Of a stretch of DNA of 64,000 nt, positions 8,082 through 17,987 are shown piece by piece. Source of the DNA: Streptomyces iranensis (lineage in GTDB: Bacteria; Actinomycetota; Actinomycetes; Streptomycetales; Streptomycetaceae); the NCBI RefSeq assembly GCF_017874715.1, contig NZ_JAGGLR010000002.1:372001-436000 (forward strand), read 5' to 3'. Position numbers and translations under genes: made by a program. Every line of letters starts with the position of its first letter. Position 1 is the stretch's first letter. The notes under the pieces are model-generated. The model was given only the letters and a program-made list of their open reading frames with translations. It made no database searches and had not been told where the DNA came from.

Positions 8082-9137
8082 CTAGGGCCGCACCAGGATC
8101 TTGATGTGGTCTCCGGTGCCGTCCAGGAGCACCTGCAAACCGCCCTCGACCAGGTCATCCAGGTCGATGCGCCCGGTGATGAACCGGTCCACCGAGAGCT
8201 TGCCCGCGTTGAGAAGGTCGATGACGGGCTGGTGGTCGCCCGCGTAGCAGATGGTGCCCACCAGCCGCACCTCCTTGAGTACGAGCGGAATCATGTCCAG
8301 CGTCGCCGGATGGCTCCATATCGCGACGTTGACGACGGTCCCGCGGGCCTTGACCGCCGCGACGCAGGCGGCCAGTACGGAGTCGACTCCCGCGCACTCG
8401 AAGGCCACGTCGGCCCCGGCGCCGCCGGTGAGCTCCCTGATGCGCTCGTCCGCCTTCTCCGCGAGCGGGTCGATGACCGCGTCGGCTCCCGCGTCGAGCG
8501 CTCGGCGCCGACGCCCGGCGGACGGTTCCACCACGCTGACGTGCCCGGCTCCGGTCGCCTTCAGCACCGTCACGATCAGCAGCCCGATCGGCCCGGCGCC
8601 GAACACGGCGGCGCTGGCTCCCGGTGCGATCTCCGCCCTGCCGACGGCGTGGTGGGCGACCGCCAGCGGCTCGATCAGCGCACCGGCCTCGGTCGTCACC
8701 TCGCCGAGGGAGAACACCAGCTCGCGGTCGACGACGATGTACTCGGCCAGGCCCCCGCCGCCGCCCGCCAGTCCGATGGTGGCCGCCCGGTCGCAGCTGT
8801 TGTGGTGACCGGCCAGACACGGAGGGCAGGACCGGCACACCAGCCTTGGCTCGGCGGTCACGCGCTCGCCCACGCTCAAGTCGTCGACATCCGCGGCCAG
8901 TTCGGCGACGGTGCCCGCGAACTCATGGCCCAGGACGACCGGTGAGGTCTCCCCGGTCATCGGATGGGGCTCCCCGGGGGTCGGGCAGAAGATGGGTCCG
9001 TCCACGTACTCGTGCAGATCGGTGCCGCAGATGCCGCACCAGTCGACCTTGATCTTCACTGTCCCCGGCCGTACGGCCGGTTCCGGGATCTCCTCGATGC
9101 GTATGTCGCCTCGTCCATGGAATCGAGCGGCCCTCAT
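8082..9137 (-). CDS. Zn-dependent alcohol/polyol dehydrogenase (butanediol/sorbitol DH type)
   Basis: 351 aa medium-chain dehydrogenase. Catalytic zinc ligands appear in GICGTDLHEY and LGHEFAG, the structural zinc loop is CRSCPPCLAGHHNSC, and the NAD site is GAGPIG near residue 180. The closest groups are 2,3-butanediol, sorbitol and threonine dehydrogenases, so a secondary alcohol or polyol is the expected substrate. The ATG at 9137 follows AGGAAACGC. It is the last gene of the eleven-gene operon that starts at 20290, 65 nt after the aldo/keto reductase. Confidence 0.87.
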   Translation of the reverse strand: MRAARFHGRGDIRIEEIPEPAVRPGTVKIKVDWCGICGTDLHEYVDGPIFCPTPGEPHPMTGETSPVVLGHEFAGTVAELAADVDDLSVGERVTAEPRLVCRSCPPCLAGHHNSCDRAATIGLAGGGGGLAEYIVVDRELVFSLGEVTTEAGALIEPLAVAHHAVGRAEIAPGASAAVFGAGPIGLLIVTVLKATGAGHVSVVEPSAGRRRRALDAGADAVIDPLAEKADERIRELTGGAGADVAFECAGVDSVLAACVAAVKARGTVVNVAIWSHPATLDMIPLVLKEVRLVGTICYAGDHQPVIDLLNAGKLSVDRFITGRIDLDDLVEGGLQVLLDGTGDHIKILVRP

Positions 9138-9202
9138 GCGTTTCCTGCCTGTTCGTTCGGTGCCTGTCCGGGTTCCATTCCGGCTGGGGGGTGGACGCCG
9201 TC

Positions 9203-10216
9203 CTACGGCGTCGGGGCGTCGGGACGCAGCAGACCCGCGTCCCGCAGGTCGTCCCACAGTTGCCCGGGGATCCGGGCCCCGAACAGCGCGGCGCTTCCGC
9301 TCTGCTGCTCGGGGGTGCGGGAGCCGACGCATACGCTCGCCACGGACGGGTGGGCCGCGGCGAACCCCAGTGCGGCGGCGGGCAGAGCCACGTCGTGTGC
9401 GCGGCAGATGGCGTGGATCCGCGCCGTCCGCTGGAGGATCTCCGGGGGCGCGGGGGCGTAGTTGAACTTCGCCCCTTCGATGGCGCCGGTGGCGAGCACA
9501 CCGCTGTTGTAGACCCCGCCCAGGATCACGCTGACGCCCCGCTTCTCGCACAGGGGCAGCAGTTCGTCCAGCGGATCCTGCTCCAGCAGGGTGTACCGGC
9601 CGGCCAGCAGCACGCAGTCGGCATCGGTCCGCCGGACGGCTTCCAGACACACGTCCGTCTCGTTGACGCCGAATCCGATGGCCGACACCACCCCTTCCTC
9701 CCGCAGCCGGACCAGGGCGGGAAATCCCTCCTCGACCGCCTGGCGGAACATCTCCGGCTGGGCGTCGCCATGGGTGTAGTGATCCACGTCGTGCATCAGC
9801 AGAATGTCGACGTGATCGGTGAGCATGCGCTGGAGGCTCTCCTCCACCGAACGCATGATCCCGTCGTAGGAATAGTCGTAGTGGGCGGCGAAGGGCGCCG
9901 GCTCCACCCACAGGCCGGAGTCGAAGGTGCCGGGCGCGGCGGGCTCGAGCCGCCGGCCGACCTTGGTGGAGATGACGTACTGGTCACGCGGATAGCCGCG
10001 CAGCGCGTGACCGAGCCGGTGCTCGCTCAGCCCGTGGCCGTACAGCGGAGCGGTGTCGAAGTGGCGTATCCCCAGATCCCACGCCTGGGACACCATCTCC
10101 ATGGCCATGGGCTCGCTGAAGGGGTGCAGGAAATTGCCGATGGGGGCCGCGCCGAAGGACATGGCGGTGGTGCGGACGGATGTCCGCCCCAGCGGACGGG
10201 GTTCGTTGACCCGCAT
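9203..10216 (-). CDS. Aldo/keto reductase, D-threo-aldose (L-fucose) 1-dehydrogenase-like
   Basis: 337 aa. The AKR catalytic tetrad is visible: Asp and Tyr in HFDTAPLYG, Lys in ISTKVGR and His in LLMHDVDH. The sequence resembles the D-threo-aldose 1-dehydrogenase/pyridoxal dehydrogenase group, which oxidises L-fucose, D-arabinose or L-galactose at C1 with NAD(P). The ATG at 10216 follows AGGAGG. Within the operon it is preceded by the two electron-transfer flavoprotein genes. It could produce an aldonolactone from the sugar brought in by the linked ABC importer (inference). Confidence 0.82.
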   Translation of the reverse strand: MRVNEPRPLGRTSVRTTAMSFGAAPIGNFLHPFSEPMAMEMVSQAWDLGIRHFDTAPLYGHGLSEHRLGHALRGYPRDQYVISTKVGRRLEPAAPGTFDSGLWVEPAPFAAHYDYSYDGIMRSVEESLQRMLTDHVDILLMHDVDHYTHGDAQPEMFRQAVEEGFPALVRLREEGVVSAIGFGVNETDVCLEAVRRTDADCVLLAGRYTLLEQDPLDELLPLCEKRGVSVILGGVYNSGVLATGAIEGAKFNYAPAPPEILQRTARIHAICRAHDVALPAAALGFAAAHPSVASVCVGSRTPEQQSGSAALFGARIPGQLWDDLRDAGLLRPDAPTP

Positions 10217-10237
10217 GAGGACCTCCTGAGGGGGTGG

Positions 10238-11212
10238 TCAGGCGCCGGCTGCCCGGCGGTTGTCGATCTCGGTGGTGGCCTGGACGAGGACCGCTCTCAG
10301 ATCGCCGACGACACCGAAGTCGGCGAGGCCGAAGATCGGCGCCTCGGCGTCCTTGTTGACCGCGACGACGGTCTTGGACGAGCGCATCCCGGCGATGTGC
10401 TGGATGGCCCCGGAGATGCCCGATGCCACGTAGAGCTGCGGGGAGACCGTCACACCGGTCTGTCCGACCTGGAACGCGTGCGGATACCAGCCCGCGTCCA
10501 CCGCGGCGCGTGAGGCGCCCACGGCGGCTCCGAGGCAGTCGGCGAACGCCTCGACGGCGTCGAAGTCACCACCCGTGCCACGGCCTCCCGAGACCACGAT
10601 CGAGGCGTCGGCGAGATCGGGGCGGCCGATGTCCTCGCGGGGCTCACGGCTGATGATCCGTGCCGCTCTCGCGGCGTCGGACACCGCCACGTCCACGGTC
10701 TCGACCTCGATCGGGGCGGCGGCGTCGGCGTTCTCCGGGGTGAGGGAGTTCGGCTTCAGCGTCACGATCGGTGTGCCCTTGGTGATGCTCGCCGTCGTGG
10801 TGAAGGCGCCCCCGAACACTGACTGGGTCGTGTGAACAGCCCCGTCGTCGCCCCGTACGACGTCACTGGCGTCGGTCACCAGACCCGAATCCGTCTTGAT
10901 CGCCAGGCGGGCGGCGACCTCCTTGCCCTCCGAGGTCGAGGGGATCAGCACCGCGGCCGGCCGTCTGCCCGCGACCAGGTGGGCGAGCGCCTCGGCCTTG
11001 GGCGCCACCAGACAGTCACGGTAGGCGTCGTCGTCGAGGACGTAGACCTTAGTGGCCCCGTACTCGGCCAGTTGCCCGGGGGTGACGTCCGCCTCGGCTC
11101 CGAAGAACACCGCGGACGGCTCGCCGAGGCGGCGCGCGCAGGTCAGCAGCTCGGCCGTGGTCGTGCGGATGGCGCCGTCGGTGTGGTCGACGACGACGAG
11201 AATCTCGCTCAT
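10238..11212 (-). CDS. etfA: Electron transfer flavoprotein alpha subunit
   Basis: 324 aa FixB/EtfA protein. It forms a heterodimer with EtfB, holds FAD and passes electrons from acyl-CoA or other flavin dehydrogenases to the quinone pool. The C-terminal FAD domain is intact ([20 protein letters not shown], then [20 protein letters not shown], and [15 protein letters not shown]). The beta subunit gene lies immediately upstream (37-nt gap). A dedicated ETF in this operon fits the acyl-CoA dehydrogenase encoded at 16781-17941, or the regulon's GMC and ALDH enzymes. Confidence 0.93.
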   Translation of the reverse strand: MSEILVVVDHTDGAIRTTTAELLTCARRLGEPSAVFFGAEADVTPGQLAEYGATKVYVLDDDAYRDCLVAPKAEALAHLVAGRRPAAVLIPSTSEGKEVAARLAIKTDSGLVTDASDVVRGDDGAVHTTQSVFGGAFTTTASITKGTPIVTLKPNSLTPENADAAAPIEVETVDVAVSDAARAARIISREPREDIGRPDLADASIVVSGGRGTGGDFDAVEAFADCLGAAVGASRAAVDAGWYPHAFQVGQTGVTVSPQLYVASGISGAIQHIAGMRSSKTVVAVNKDAEAPIFGLADFGVVGDLRAVLVQATTEIDNRRAAGA

Positions 11213-11249
11213 AGCGCTTGTGGGCCTTCCGGTTGGGTCCGCGGACAGC

Positions 11250-12023
11250 TCAGACGAGCTTCTGCGCGACGAGGTATTCGGCGAGCCGCGCTCCGCCCTC
11301 GCCCTCGTCGGACACGATCTGTCCCCCGGTGCGCGCCGGGCGGGCGGCGAACGCCGAGACCGTCGTCCCGGCGGCCTCCAGGCCGACCTCCGACGCGATG
11401 CCGAGGTCCGCCAGTGACCAAGTTTCCACCGGCTTCTTCTTCGCCGCCATGATCCCCTTGAACGAGGGGTAGCGCGGTTCGTTGCTCCGGTCGGTCACGC
11501 TCAGCACCAGCGGACCGGACGCCTCGATGTGTTCGGTGGCGGTGCTGGATTCCCGGCGGATGGTGACGGTGCCGCCCTCGACGGTGACCTGCGACGCCAG
11601 GGTCAGCTGCGGCACGCCAAGACGCTCGGCCAGCATCGCGGGCACCACGCCCATGCCACCGTCGGTGGATGCCATCCCGCACAGCACGATGTCGTAGCCC
11701 GTCTTCCTGACCGCCGCTGCCAGCACCAGTGAGGTGGCCGCCGCGTCGGAGCCGTGCAGGGCGTCGTCGACGATGTGCACACCACGGTGCGCCCCCATCC
11801 GCAGGCCGCGGGCGATGGCATCGGCCGCCTCCTCGGGGCCGACGGTCACCACCGTCACCTCGCCCCCGTCGGCCTCCGTGATCCTCAGCGCCTCCTCGAC
11901 GGCGTGCTCGTCGAGTTCGCAGAGCATTCCGTCCACGTCGGCCCGGTCCACGGTGTTGTCGACCGCGCTGAACGTCCGGTCGGCGGCGGCGGGCACGTAC
12001 TTCACACAGACGACGATGTTCAC
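11250..12023 (-). CDS. etfB: Electron transfer flavoprotein beta subunit
   Basis: 257 aa FixA/EtfB protein with the AMP-binding fold: MNIVVCVKYVPAAADR start, CELDEHAVEEALRI, and SDRSNEPRYPSFKGIMAAKK, which matches the ETF-beta signature loop. The GTG start at 12023 is preceded by AAGGAG. It lies between the importer permease gene and etfA. Actinomycetes usually keep a housekeeping etfBA elsewhere, so this is probably a second, pathway-specific pair (inference). Confidence 0.93.
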   Translation of the reverse strand: MNIVVCVKYVPAAADRTFSAVDNTVDRADVDGMLCELDEHAVEEALRITEADGGEVTVVTVGPEEAADAIARGLRMGAHRGVHIVDDALHGSDAAATSLVLAAAVRKTGYDIVLCGMASTDGGMGVVPAMLAERLGVPQLTLASQVTVEGGTVTIRRESSTATEHIEASGPLVLSVTDRSNEPRYPSFKGIMAAKKKPVETWSLADLGIASEVGLEAAGTTVSAFAARPARTGGQIVSDEGEGGARLAEYLVAQKLV

Positions 12024-12075
12024 TGTCGATGACTCCTTGTCTCTCCCGGGGATCCGGTCACGCGTCGATGAGCGG

Positions 12076-13071
12076 TCATGCGACCGCCGCTCCCCGCCGT
12101 CGGTTCGCGGTCGCCGCGATCGCCATGATCACGATCCCGCCGTAGAGGATGGGCTGGAACGCCGCGTTGATGCCGACGAGGTCCAGGCCGACCCGGAGCA
12201 GCGCGATGACCAGCGCGCCGCACAGGGTGCGCCCCACCCCGCCGATCCCCCCGGAGATGGCCGTGCCACCCACGATGACCGCCGCGATGGCGGGGAGCAG
12301 CAGCGTGTCGGAGGTGGTGGCACCGGCGGATTGCAGCCGGGCCACCTGGAAGACCGCGGCCAGCCCGGCCAGGGCCGCGGAGGCGGTGAAGACCGCGATG
12401 ACGATCCCGCGGGTACGGATGCCGCTGTGGGCCGCGGCCCGCTCGTTGAGCCCGATGGCGCGGATACGGCGGCCGATCGGCAGCGCCTTCATCCAGGCCA
12501 TCAGCGCGAGGGCGACCAGCAGCACCAGGAGGTAGGAGATGGGCAGGCCGAAGATCCGGTAGAAGATCCACTCGATGGAGCCGTAGCCGTCCGTGACGAG
12601 GATCGAGTCGGCCCGTGAGGTGGTCAGCGAAAGACCGGCGAAGATCCCCAGGAAGCCGAGGGTGATGATGAAGGAGGGCACCTGGGTGGTGATGTGGATG
12701 ACGCCGATGAGCGTCCCGCACAGCGCGGCGCCGACCACGACGAGGGGCACCGCGGCTGGGCCCCAGTTCCCCAGTCCGTGGGCGAGTGCGACACCGGCGA
12801 GGCTCGCGAGTCCGGCGTTCGACAGGTCGATACGTCCGGTGAGCACGACCAGGGCCTCGCCGATCGCGAGCAGGGTCAGGGGTGCGGCCTGTTCCAGCAG
12901 CGAGATCAGGCTCGGGGCCTGGAAGAACGAGGAGTCGTACGCGCCGACGGCGATGACCAGCGCCGCGAGGACGAAGAAGGGGGCGGCGCCGGCTTCGTGG
13001 AGCCGCCTGAGCCGAGAGGTCCCCGCCGTGTCGGTCCGCGCCTCCGGCGGCGCCTGTGAGGTGGTGGCCAT
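12076..13071 (-). CDS. Sugar ABC transporter permease (RbsC type)
   Basis: 331 aa from the ATG at 13071, with GAAAGG upstream inside the ATPase gene, only 1 nt after the ATPase stop. A BPD_transp_2 permease with about nine or ten membrane helices. The characteristic helix-turn LTGRIDLSNAGLASLAG corresponds to the RbsC signature (GGIDLS). It is the second of two different permeases, so the importer is a heterodimer as in rhamnose, AI-2 or galactofuranose systems. The N-terminal 45 residues are a cytoplasmic, charged tail. Confidence 0.9.
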   Translation of the reverse strand: MATTSQAPPEARTDTAGTSRLRRLHEAGAAPFFVLAALVIAVGAYDSSFFQAPSLISLLEQAAPLTLLAIGEALVVLTGRIDLSNAGLASLAGVALAHGLGNWGPAAVPLVVVGAALCGTLIGVIHITTQVPSFIITLGFLGIFAGLSLTTSRADSILVTDGYGSIEWIFYRIFGLPISYLLVLLVALALMAWMKALPIGRRIRAIGLNERAAAHSGIRTRGIVIAVFTASAALAGLAAVFQVARLQSAGATTSDTLLLPAIAAVIVGGTAISGGIGGVGRTLCGALVIALLRVGLDLVGINAAFQPILYGGIVIMAIAATANRRRGAAVA

Positions 13072-13072
13072 C

Positions 13073-14590
13073 TCAGACCATCCTTTCGAGGACATCGGTA
13101 CGCTGCGGCCGGGAGCCCACACCGGAGGTGAACTCGTCCGTGATGCGGCCGTCCTTCATGGTCAGGACCCGGTGGCTCATCGCTATCCCCTCGTCGAGGG
13201 TGTCCGCGAGCAGCAGGACGGCCAGGCCGCGCGCGGCGAGCCGCCGGATCAGCGCGTACACATCCGCCTTGGCGCCGACGTCGAGCCCCCGGGTGGGGGT
13301 GTCGAGGACCAGCACCCGCAGCTCGGGGTCGAGGAGCCACTTGGCGAGCACGACCTTCTGCTGGTTGCCACCCGACAGGTCGCGCAGCGGGGTGTGCTGG
13401 GAGGGGGTGCGCACCCGCAGGTCCCCGATCCACTCCTGGACCGTGCGCCGCTCGCGGGCCGGGTCCAGGAGCGGGCCCCGGCTCACCTGCCCGGGATGGG
13501 CGAGCGTGAGGTTCTCCCGGACGTCCATGCCGAGCACCGCTCCGTCCACCTTGCGTTCGGAGGGCACATAGCCGATGCCCGCCCGCACCGCGTGCGCCGG
13601 AGACCTGGGCCTGATGCGCCGTCCGTCGAGCGTGATGGTGCCCGACTTCACCGGTACGGCCCCGAAGATGGCGCGGGCCACGTCCTCCCGGCCACTCTCC
13701 TGGACACCCATCAGGCTCACCACCTCGCCGTGCGCGATGGTGAGGGAGACGTCGTGGAAGGTCGTGCCGGTGAGGTTGGTCAGCTCGAGCCGCGGCCTGG
13801 TCCGGGCGGGCCGCTGGTCCGACTCGTGGTAGTAGCCGGCGCTGAGATCCTGCCCGACCATCATCGAGAAGAGCTGGTCGGTGGTGACATCGGCCGGGCG
13901 GCACTCGCCGACCACACCGCCGTCCCGCATGACGTAGACCCGGTCGCAGATCTCCAGCACCTCCTCCATGCGGTGGGACACGAAGACGACGCTGGCGCGC
14001 TCGCGCAGCTCACGGACGATGGAGAAGAGCGTCTCTATCTCGGAGTGCTCCAGGACCGAGGTCGGCTCGTCGAGGAGGATGACCGGTTCGTGGTGGCCGC
14101 GCTCGCCCGAGGCGAGGGCCTTGGCCACCTCGACCATCTGGCGCTTGGCGAAGGACAGGCGGCCGGTCGGTGTGGCCGCGCGCAGCGAGCCGCCCACCAG
14201 GTCCAGATAGCGCTGGGCCCGCCGGTTCAGATCCGACCACCGGTAGAGCCCGAACCGCACCGACGGCCCCTCGTTGCCGAGCAGGACGTTCTCGGCGACC
14301 GTGATGTTCTCCAGCAGGGACTGCTCCTGGAACACCATCGCGACACCTTTACGGTTCGCGTCGGCCACTCCCTGGAAGGCGGCCTCCGAGCCGCGCAGCA
14401 GCAGGGAGCCCGAGTCGAGTCGCTGCAGACCGCACAGGACCTTCAGCAGCGTCGACTTGCCCGCGCCGTTCTCCCCGATCAGGCCCAGCACCTCGTGCTG
14501 CCGGACCTCCATGTGGACGTCGCTCAGGGCACGGACACCGGGGAACGACTTCGTCGCCCCGCGCAGTTCCATGACCGGTGTGTCATTCAC
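13073..14590 (-). CDS. Sugar ABC transporter ATP-binding protein (RbsA type, fused double ATPase)
   Basis: 505 aa with two ABC domains in tandem. Domain 1 has Walker A GENGAGKST near residue 40 and Walker B VILLDEPTS. Domain 2 has a degenerate Walker A (GVQESGRED), a good LSGGNQQK signature, and Walker B VLVLDTPTRGLD in which the catalytic Glu is Thr. So only one site is probably hydrolytic, as is usual for RbsA-type proteins. The start is GTG at 14590, overlapping the permease TGA by 4 nt (GTGA), with GAGGG upstream. Confidence 0.92.
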   Translation of the reverse strand: MNDTPVMELRGATKSFPGVRALSDVHMEVRQHEVLGLIGENGAGKSTLLKVLCGLQRLDSGSLLLRGSEAAFQGVADANRKGVAMVFQEQSLLENITVAENVLLGNEGPSVRFGLYRWSDLNRRAQRYLDLVGGSLRAATPTGRLSFAKRQMVEVAKALASGERGHHEPVILLDEPTSVLEHSEIETLFSIVRELRERASVVFVSHRMEEVLEICDRVYVMRDGGVVGECRPADVTTDQLFSMMVGQDLSAGYYHESDQRPARTRPRLELTNLTGTTFHDVSLTIAHGEVVSLMGVQESGREDVARAIFGAVPVKSGTITLDGRRIRPRSPAHAVRAGIGYVPSERKVDGAVLGMDVRENLTLAHPGQVSRGPLLDPARERRTVQEWIGDLRVRTPSQHTPLRDLSGGNQQKVVLAKWLLDPELRVLVLDTPTRGLDVGAKADVYALIRRLAARGLAVLLLADTLDEGIAMSHRVLTMKDGRITDEFTSGVGSRPQRTDVLERMV

Positions 14591-15630
14591 TTGATCACCC
14601 TCAGACGTTGCCGGGCGCGCCACAGGGTGAGGCTCGCGGCGGTCACCACGACGGCCCCCTGGACGGTTTGCTGGATGTAGGAGCTGACACCGGCCAGGAC
14701 CATGGCGTTGGCGATGGCCACCATCACGACCACCCCGACCAGTGAGTGCAGCACTCCGCCGCGGCCACCGGTCAGCAGGGTCCCGCCGATGACCACGCCG
14801 GCGATGGTGGTGAACAGCAGACCGGTCCCGATGCCGACGTCACCGACGCCGGACCGGGCGGTGGCCATCGCCGAGGCCAGTCCCGCGGTGGCACCCGCGA
14901 GGACGAAGGCGGCCGCCCGGTAGGCGCGTACCGGGACCCCGGAGAGCAGCGCGGTCTCCTCGCTGCCGCCGATGACGTAGGCGTAGCGGCCGAAGCGCGT
15001 ATAGCGCTGCAGCGTCCACCCGAAGGCCACGACCAGCAGGGCGATCCACACGATGCCGGGGAGACCGGCCGTCCTGTGCTCCGCGAGGGCGCGGAAGGAC
15101 TCGTCGGTCACCCGGGGCGGAGTGTCTCCGAACAGCAGTTGGGCCACGCCCAGGCCGATCTGCCAGGTGCCGATGGTGACGATGAAGGACGGGACGCGCA
15201 GCAGTCCCACGGTGGCGCCGGCGACCAGTCCGATCGCCGCTCCGACCGCGCATCCGGCGGCGATGGCCCAGAGGCCGAGGTCCATCGTGTTGCGGTCGTT
15301 GGCGACCAGCAGGGCGGTGGTCAGGGATGCCGCCGCCATCGTGCCCTCGAGCGAGAGGTCGATGCCTCCCATGAGGATGACGAAGGTCAGGCCGACCGCC
15401 AGCACCGCGGGGACGGCGCTCTGCTCGGCCACCGCGCCCAGGTTTCCCGGGGAGAGGAACGAGGGGTTGACGAAGCTCATGACGGCGGCGATGAGCGCGA
15501 GCACGGCCAGGGCCGGTGTGGGGATGGTGTGCGAGCCGAGCGCGGCCCGCCCCGGCCGCGGCGGCTTGTCCGCGCCGCGGCCGGTGGCGCGGGGGTCGTG
15601 GCGGTCGGCGGGTGCGAGTGTCAGCTTCAC
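14587..15630 (-). CDS. Sugar ABC transporter permease (RbsC type)
   Basis: 347 aa. The signature ILMGGIDLSLEGTMAAAS and the VPSFIVTIGTWQIGLGVAQL segment are typical of RbsC/XylH permeases, with around ten hydrophobic segments. The GTG start at 15630 overlaps the TGA of the binding-protein gene (GTGA), so binding protein, permease and ATPase are coupled in translation. About 37 charged and proline-rich residues precede the first membrane helix. It pairs with the divergent permease at 12076-13071. Confidence 0.9.
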   Translation of the reverse strand: MKLTLAPADRHDPRATGRGADKPPRPGRAALGSHTIPTPALAVLALIAAVMSFVNPSFLSPGNLGAVAEQSAVPAVLAVGLTFVILMGGIDLSLEGTMAAASLTTALLVANDRNTMDLGLWAIAAGCAVGAAIGLVAGATVGLLRVPSFIVTIGTWQIGLGVAQLLFGDTPPRVTDESFRALAEHRTAGLPGIVWIALLVVAFGWTLQRYTRFGRYAYVIGGSEETALLSGVPVRAYRAAAFVLAGATAGLASAMATARSGVGDVGIGTGLLFTTIAGVVIGGTLLTGGRGGVLHSLVGVVVMVAIANAMVLAGVSSYIQQTVQGAVVVTAASLTLWRARQRLRVIK

Positions 15631-16721
15631 TTGATCGGCCTGCCGTTCTGTGACCACAGATGCGTGAAGTCGAGCTTCGTGGTGTCCGTGGGGGACGGAA
15701 CCGAGGACGCGTTGGCCCGGGTGATGATGGGCAGCGGCTTGAGATAGAACGACCGGTGGCCCTGGGGTTCCTTGGCGGGGTTGATCCTGCCGGTGGCGGC
15801 CGCGTACCCGATCGACATCCCGAGGCCGCCCTGGGCCGCTCCGGTGGAGGGGGTCGTGGCGACGTAGCCGGTGGACGGGTCCCGTACGTCGTGCACCGTT
15901 TCGGCCAGACCGTCGATCGAGGCGATCTTGACCTTCCCCTTCCGGCCCGCGTTCTTGACCGCCCCCAGCGCGCCCAGGCCCATGGAGTCGCTGGCGGCCC
16001 AGATGCCGCCTATCCGGTGGCCGTACTTCGTCAGATAGGTCTGGGTGACGTTCTGGGCCTTGGTGCGGTCCCATCCGGCGGTCTGGTCGCCGAGCAGCTT
16101 GATGCCGGGGTACTCCTTCAGCGCCTTCTTCAGCCCCCGGAAGCGCTCCTGGGCGGGCGCGTTGTCGAGGATTCCCTGGAGGGCCACGATCGAGCCCTTT
16201 CCTCCCATCGACCTGAACAGGGCCTTCGCCGTCTCGTAGCCCTGGGGAACGCCGTCGACCGACATATGCGCGACCCAGTGCGGGGACTCGCTCTCCGGGG
16301 CCAGGCCGTCGGGCCGGTTCCACTGTGTGACCAGCCACGCCCCGGACTTGTCGACCGCCTTGACGATCGCGGGCAGCACCGAGGACTCGTTGGGGTCGAC
16401 GTTCAGCACGACGCACTTGCCGCCCTTGGCCAGGATCGACTGGATCTGGCTGAGCTGCTTCGAGGAGTCGCCGTTGCTGGCGATCCACTGGTAGCGGTGC
16501 GCATGGCGCGATTTCGCGAAGGCACGGGCCCCGGCGTTGACGGCCACGTAGTACTCGTTCTCCAGTCCCCGGCCGGACTGGACGAGGGTGACGTCCGACG
16601 GTTTGCACCGGCCGGAGTCGCCCGCGGCCGATCCGCTGTCCACCGCGCCGCAGGCGCTGAGGGACGTGGCGAGCAGAGCGGTCAGGGATCCGCTGATCAC
16701 GGCGGATCGGGGATGGTGCAT
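15627..16721 (-). CDS. Sugar ABC transporter substrate-binding lipoprotein (type 1)
   Basis: 364 aa. A lipoprotein signal peptide ends in the lipobox LSAC (Cys24), so the protein is anchored outside the membrane. The rest is a periplasmic-binding-protein type 1 fold (KCVVLNVDPNESSVLPAIV; GGIWAASDSMGLGALGAVKN; IASIDGL), the RbsB/XylF group for monosaccharides, polyols and related compounds. The ATG at 16721 follows AGGAGG. It gives no sequence clue to its ligand. The acyl-CoA dehydrogenase gene ends 59 nt upstream. Confidence 0.9.
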   Translation of the reverse strand: MHHPRSAVISGSLTALLATSLSACGAVDSGSAAGDSGRCKPSDVTLVQSGRGLENEYYVAVNAGARAFAKSRHAHRYQWIASNGDSSKQLSQIQSILAKGGKCVVLNVDPNESSVLPAIVKAVDKSGAWLVTQWNRPDGLAPESESPHWVAHMSVDGVPQGYETAKALFRSMGGKGSIVALQGILDNAPAQERFRGLKKALKEYPGIKLLGDQTAGWDRTKAQNVTQTYLTKYGHRIGGIWAASDSMGLGALGAVKNAGRKGKVKIASIDGLAETVHDVRDPSTGYVATTPSTGAAQGGLGMSIGYAAATGRINPAKEPQGHRSFYLKPLPIITRANASSVPSPTDTTKLDFTHLWSQNGRPIK

Positions 16722-16780
16722 GGTACGTCCTCCTGTTGGTACGAGCCGCCGGGCGCGTCAGGGGCGATGGCGGCGTCCCG

Positions 16781-17941
16781 CTACCCGCGGCGGCGCACGA
16801 GATCGCGGCTGATGATGAGGCGTTGCACCTCGCTGGTGCCTTCGTAGATCGTGGTGATGCGGGCGTCCCGGTAGAGGCGCTCGGCGGGCACACCGCGGAT
16901 GTATCCGCCGCCGCCGAGGATCTGAACGGCCCCGGAGGTGGTGCGGACGCTCGCCTCGGAGGCGAACAGCTTGGCCATCGAGCAGGCGGGGCCCGCCGGG
17001 CGGCCGGTGTCCAGCAGTCCGGCCGCGTGTTCCAGGAGCAGCTTCGCCGCCTGGTGGTCCACCGCCATGTCGGCGAGCTGGAACGCCACGGACTGGAATT
17101 CGGACAGCGGCCGGCCGAACTGGTGGCGGCTGACGGCGTGCTCGTTCGCGGTGTCCAGCGCCGCCCGCGAGATGCCGTTGGCCAGCGCGCCGATCCCCAG
17201 CCGGCCCTTCTCCAGTACCGAGAGCACCGCGCCGAAGCCGCTGCCCTCCTCCCCGAGCAGCGCGGTCGGGGGAAGCCGGACGTCGGTGAAGACGAAGCCG
17301 CCGACCGGGGACGCCTTCTGGCCCATCTTCTTCTCGCGGTAGCCGCGTTCGACACCGGGGGTGTCCACGTCGACCAGGAACATCGACATGCCGCCGCGCT
17401 TGCGCTTGCCGGGGTCGGTGACCGCCAGGACCAGCGCCACGTCGGCCACCGGTGCGTTGTGGATGTAGATCTTCTCGCCGTTCAGCACCCAGTCCGCGCC
17501 GTCACGGCGGGCGCGGGTGGCCAGGCTTCCGAGGTCGGATCCGGCGCCGGGCTCGGTCAGCGCGTAGGCGCAGCGCGTCCGGCCGCTGATGATGCCGGGG
17601 AGATACCGGTCCTTCTGCTCCTGGGTGCCGTAGCCGGTCAGCAGTGAGCCGACCAGTTCCACCAGACCGCACTGGTCGGCGACGCTGGCGTAGCCGTAGG
17701 ACAGCTCCTCCATCACCGCGATGTAGTCGGCCACCAGGCCACCGGCCCCGCCGTCGCGCTCGGGGACGGTGATGCCCATCAGACCCAGTTCGCCCATCCG
17801 GGCGTAGATCTCCTCGGGGAAACGCTCGGTGCTGTCGAGTTCCTCTACGACGGGGGTGATCTCCTTCGCCGCGAAGTCCCGCACCATGGTGATGAGAGCG
17901 TCGCGCTCCGGGGCGGTGTCGGCGGTCTGACGCGGTGACAT
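16781..17941 (-). CDS. Acyl-CoA dehydrogenase
   Basis: 386 aa from the ATG at 17941 (GGAGG upstream). Full-length FAD-dependent acyl-CoA dehydrogenase: ALTEPGAGSDLG flavin-binding motif, RHQFGRPLSEFQSVAFQLAD, QILGGGGYIRG, and YEGTSEVQRLI with the catalytic Glu at about residue 367. It most resembles short/branched-chain enzymes of the isobutyryl-/butyryl-CoA type. It introduces a 2,3-double bond into an acyl-CoA and passes electrons to the ETF encoded in the same operon. The CoA-transferase gene just upstream could supply its thioester. Confidence 0.92.
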   Translation of the reverse strand: MSPRQTADTAPERDALITMVRDFAAKEITPVVEELDSTERFPEEIYARMGELGLMGITVPERDGGAGGLVADYIAVMEELSYGYASVADQCGLVELVGSLLTGYGTQEQKDRYLPGIISGRTRCAYALTEPGAGSDLGSLATRARRDGADWVLNGEKIYIHNAPVADVALVLAVTDPGKRKRGGMSMFLVDVDTPGVERGYREKKMGQKASPVGGFVFTDVRLPPTALLGEEGSGFGAVLSVLEKGRLGIGALANGISRAALDTANEHAVSRHQFGRPLSEFQSVAFQLADMAVDHQAAKLLLEHAAGLLDTGRPAGPACSMAKLFASEASVRTTSGAVQILGGGGYIRGVPAERLYRDARITTIYEGTSEVQRLIISRDLVRRRG

Positions 17942-17987
17942 GAGGGGGTCCTCCAGGGAGTGGGGGTGGCCGGTGCCGCTCAAGGGC

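Noticed and set aside
12593..14680. A 695-codon open frame on the plus strand across the ABC ATPase and permease genes
   Set aside because: Antisense shadow of two clear transporter genes. In GC-rich DNA the frame opposite the third codon position is often open; the translation is rich in Arg, Gly and His and shows no domain.
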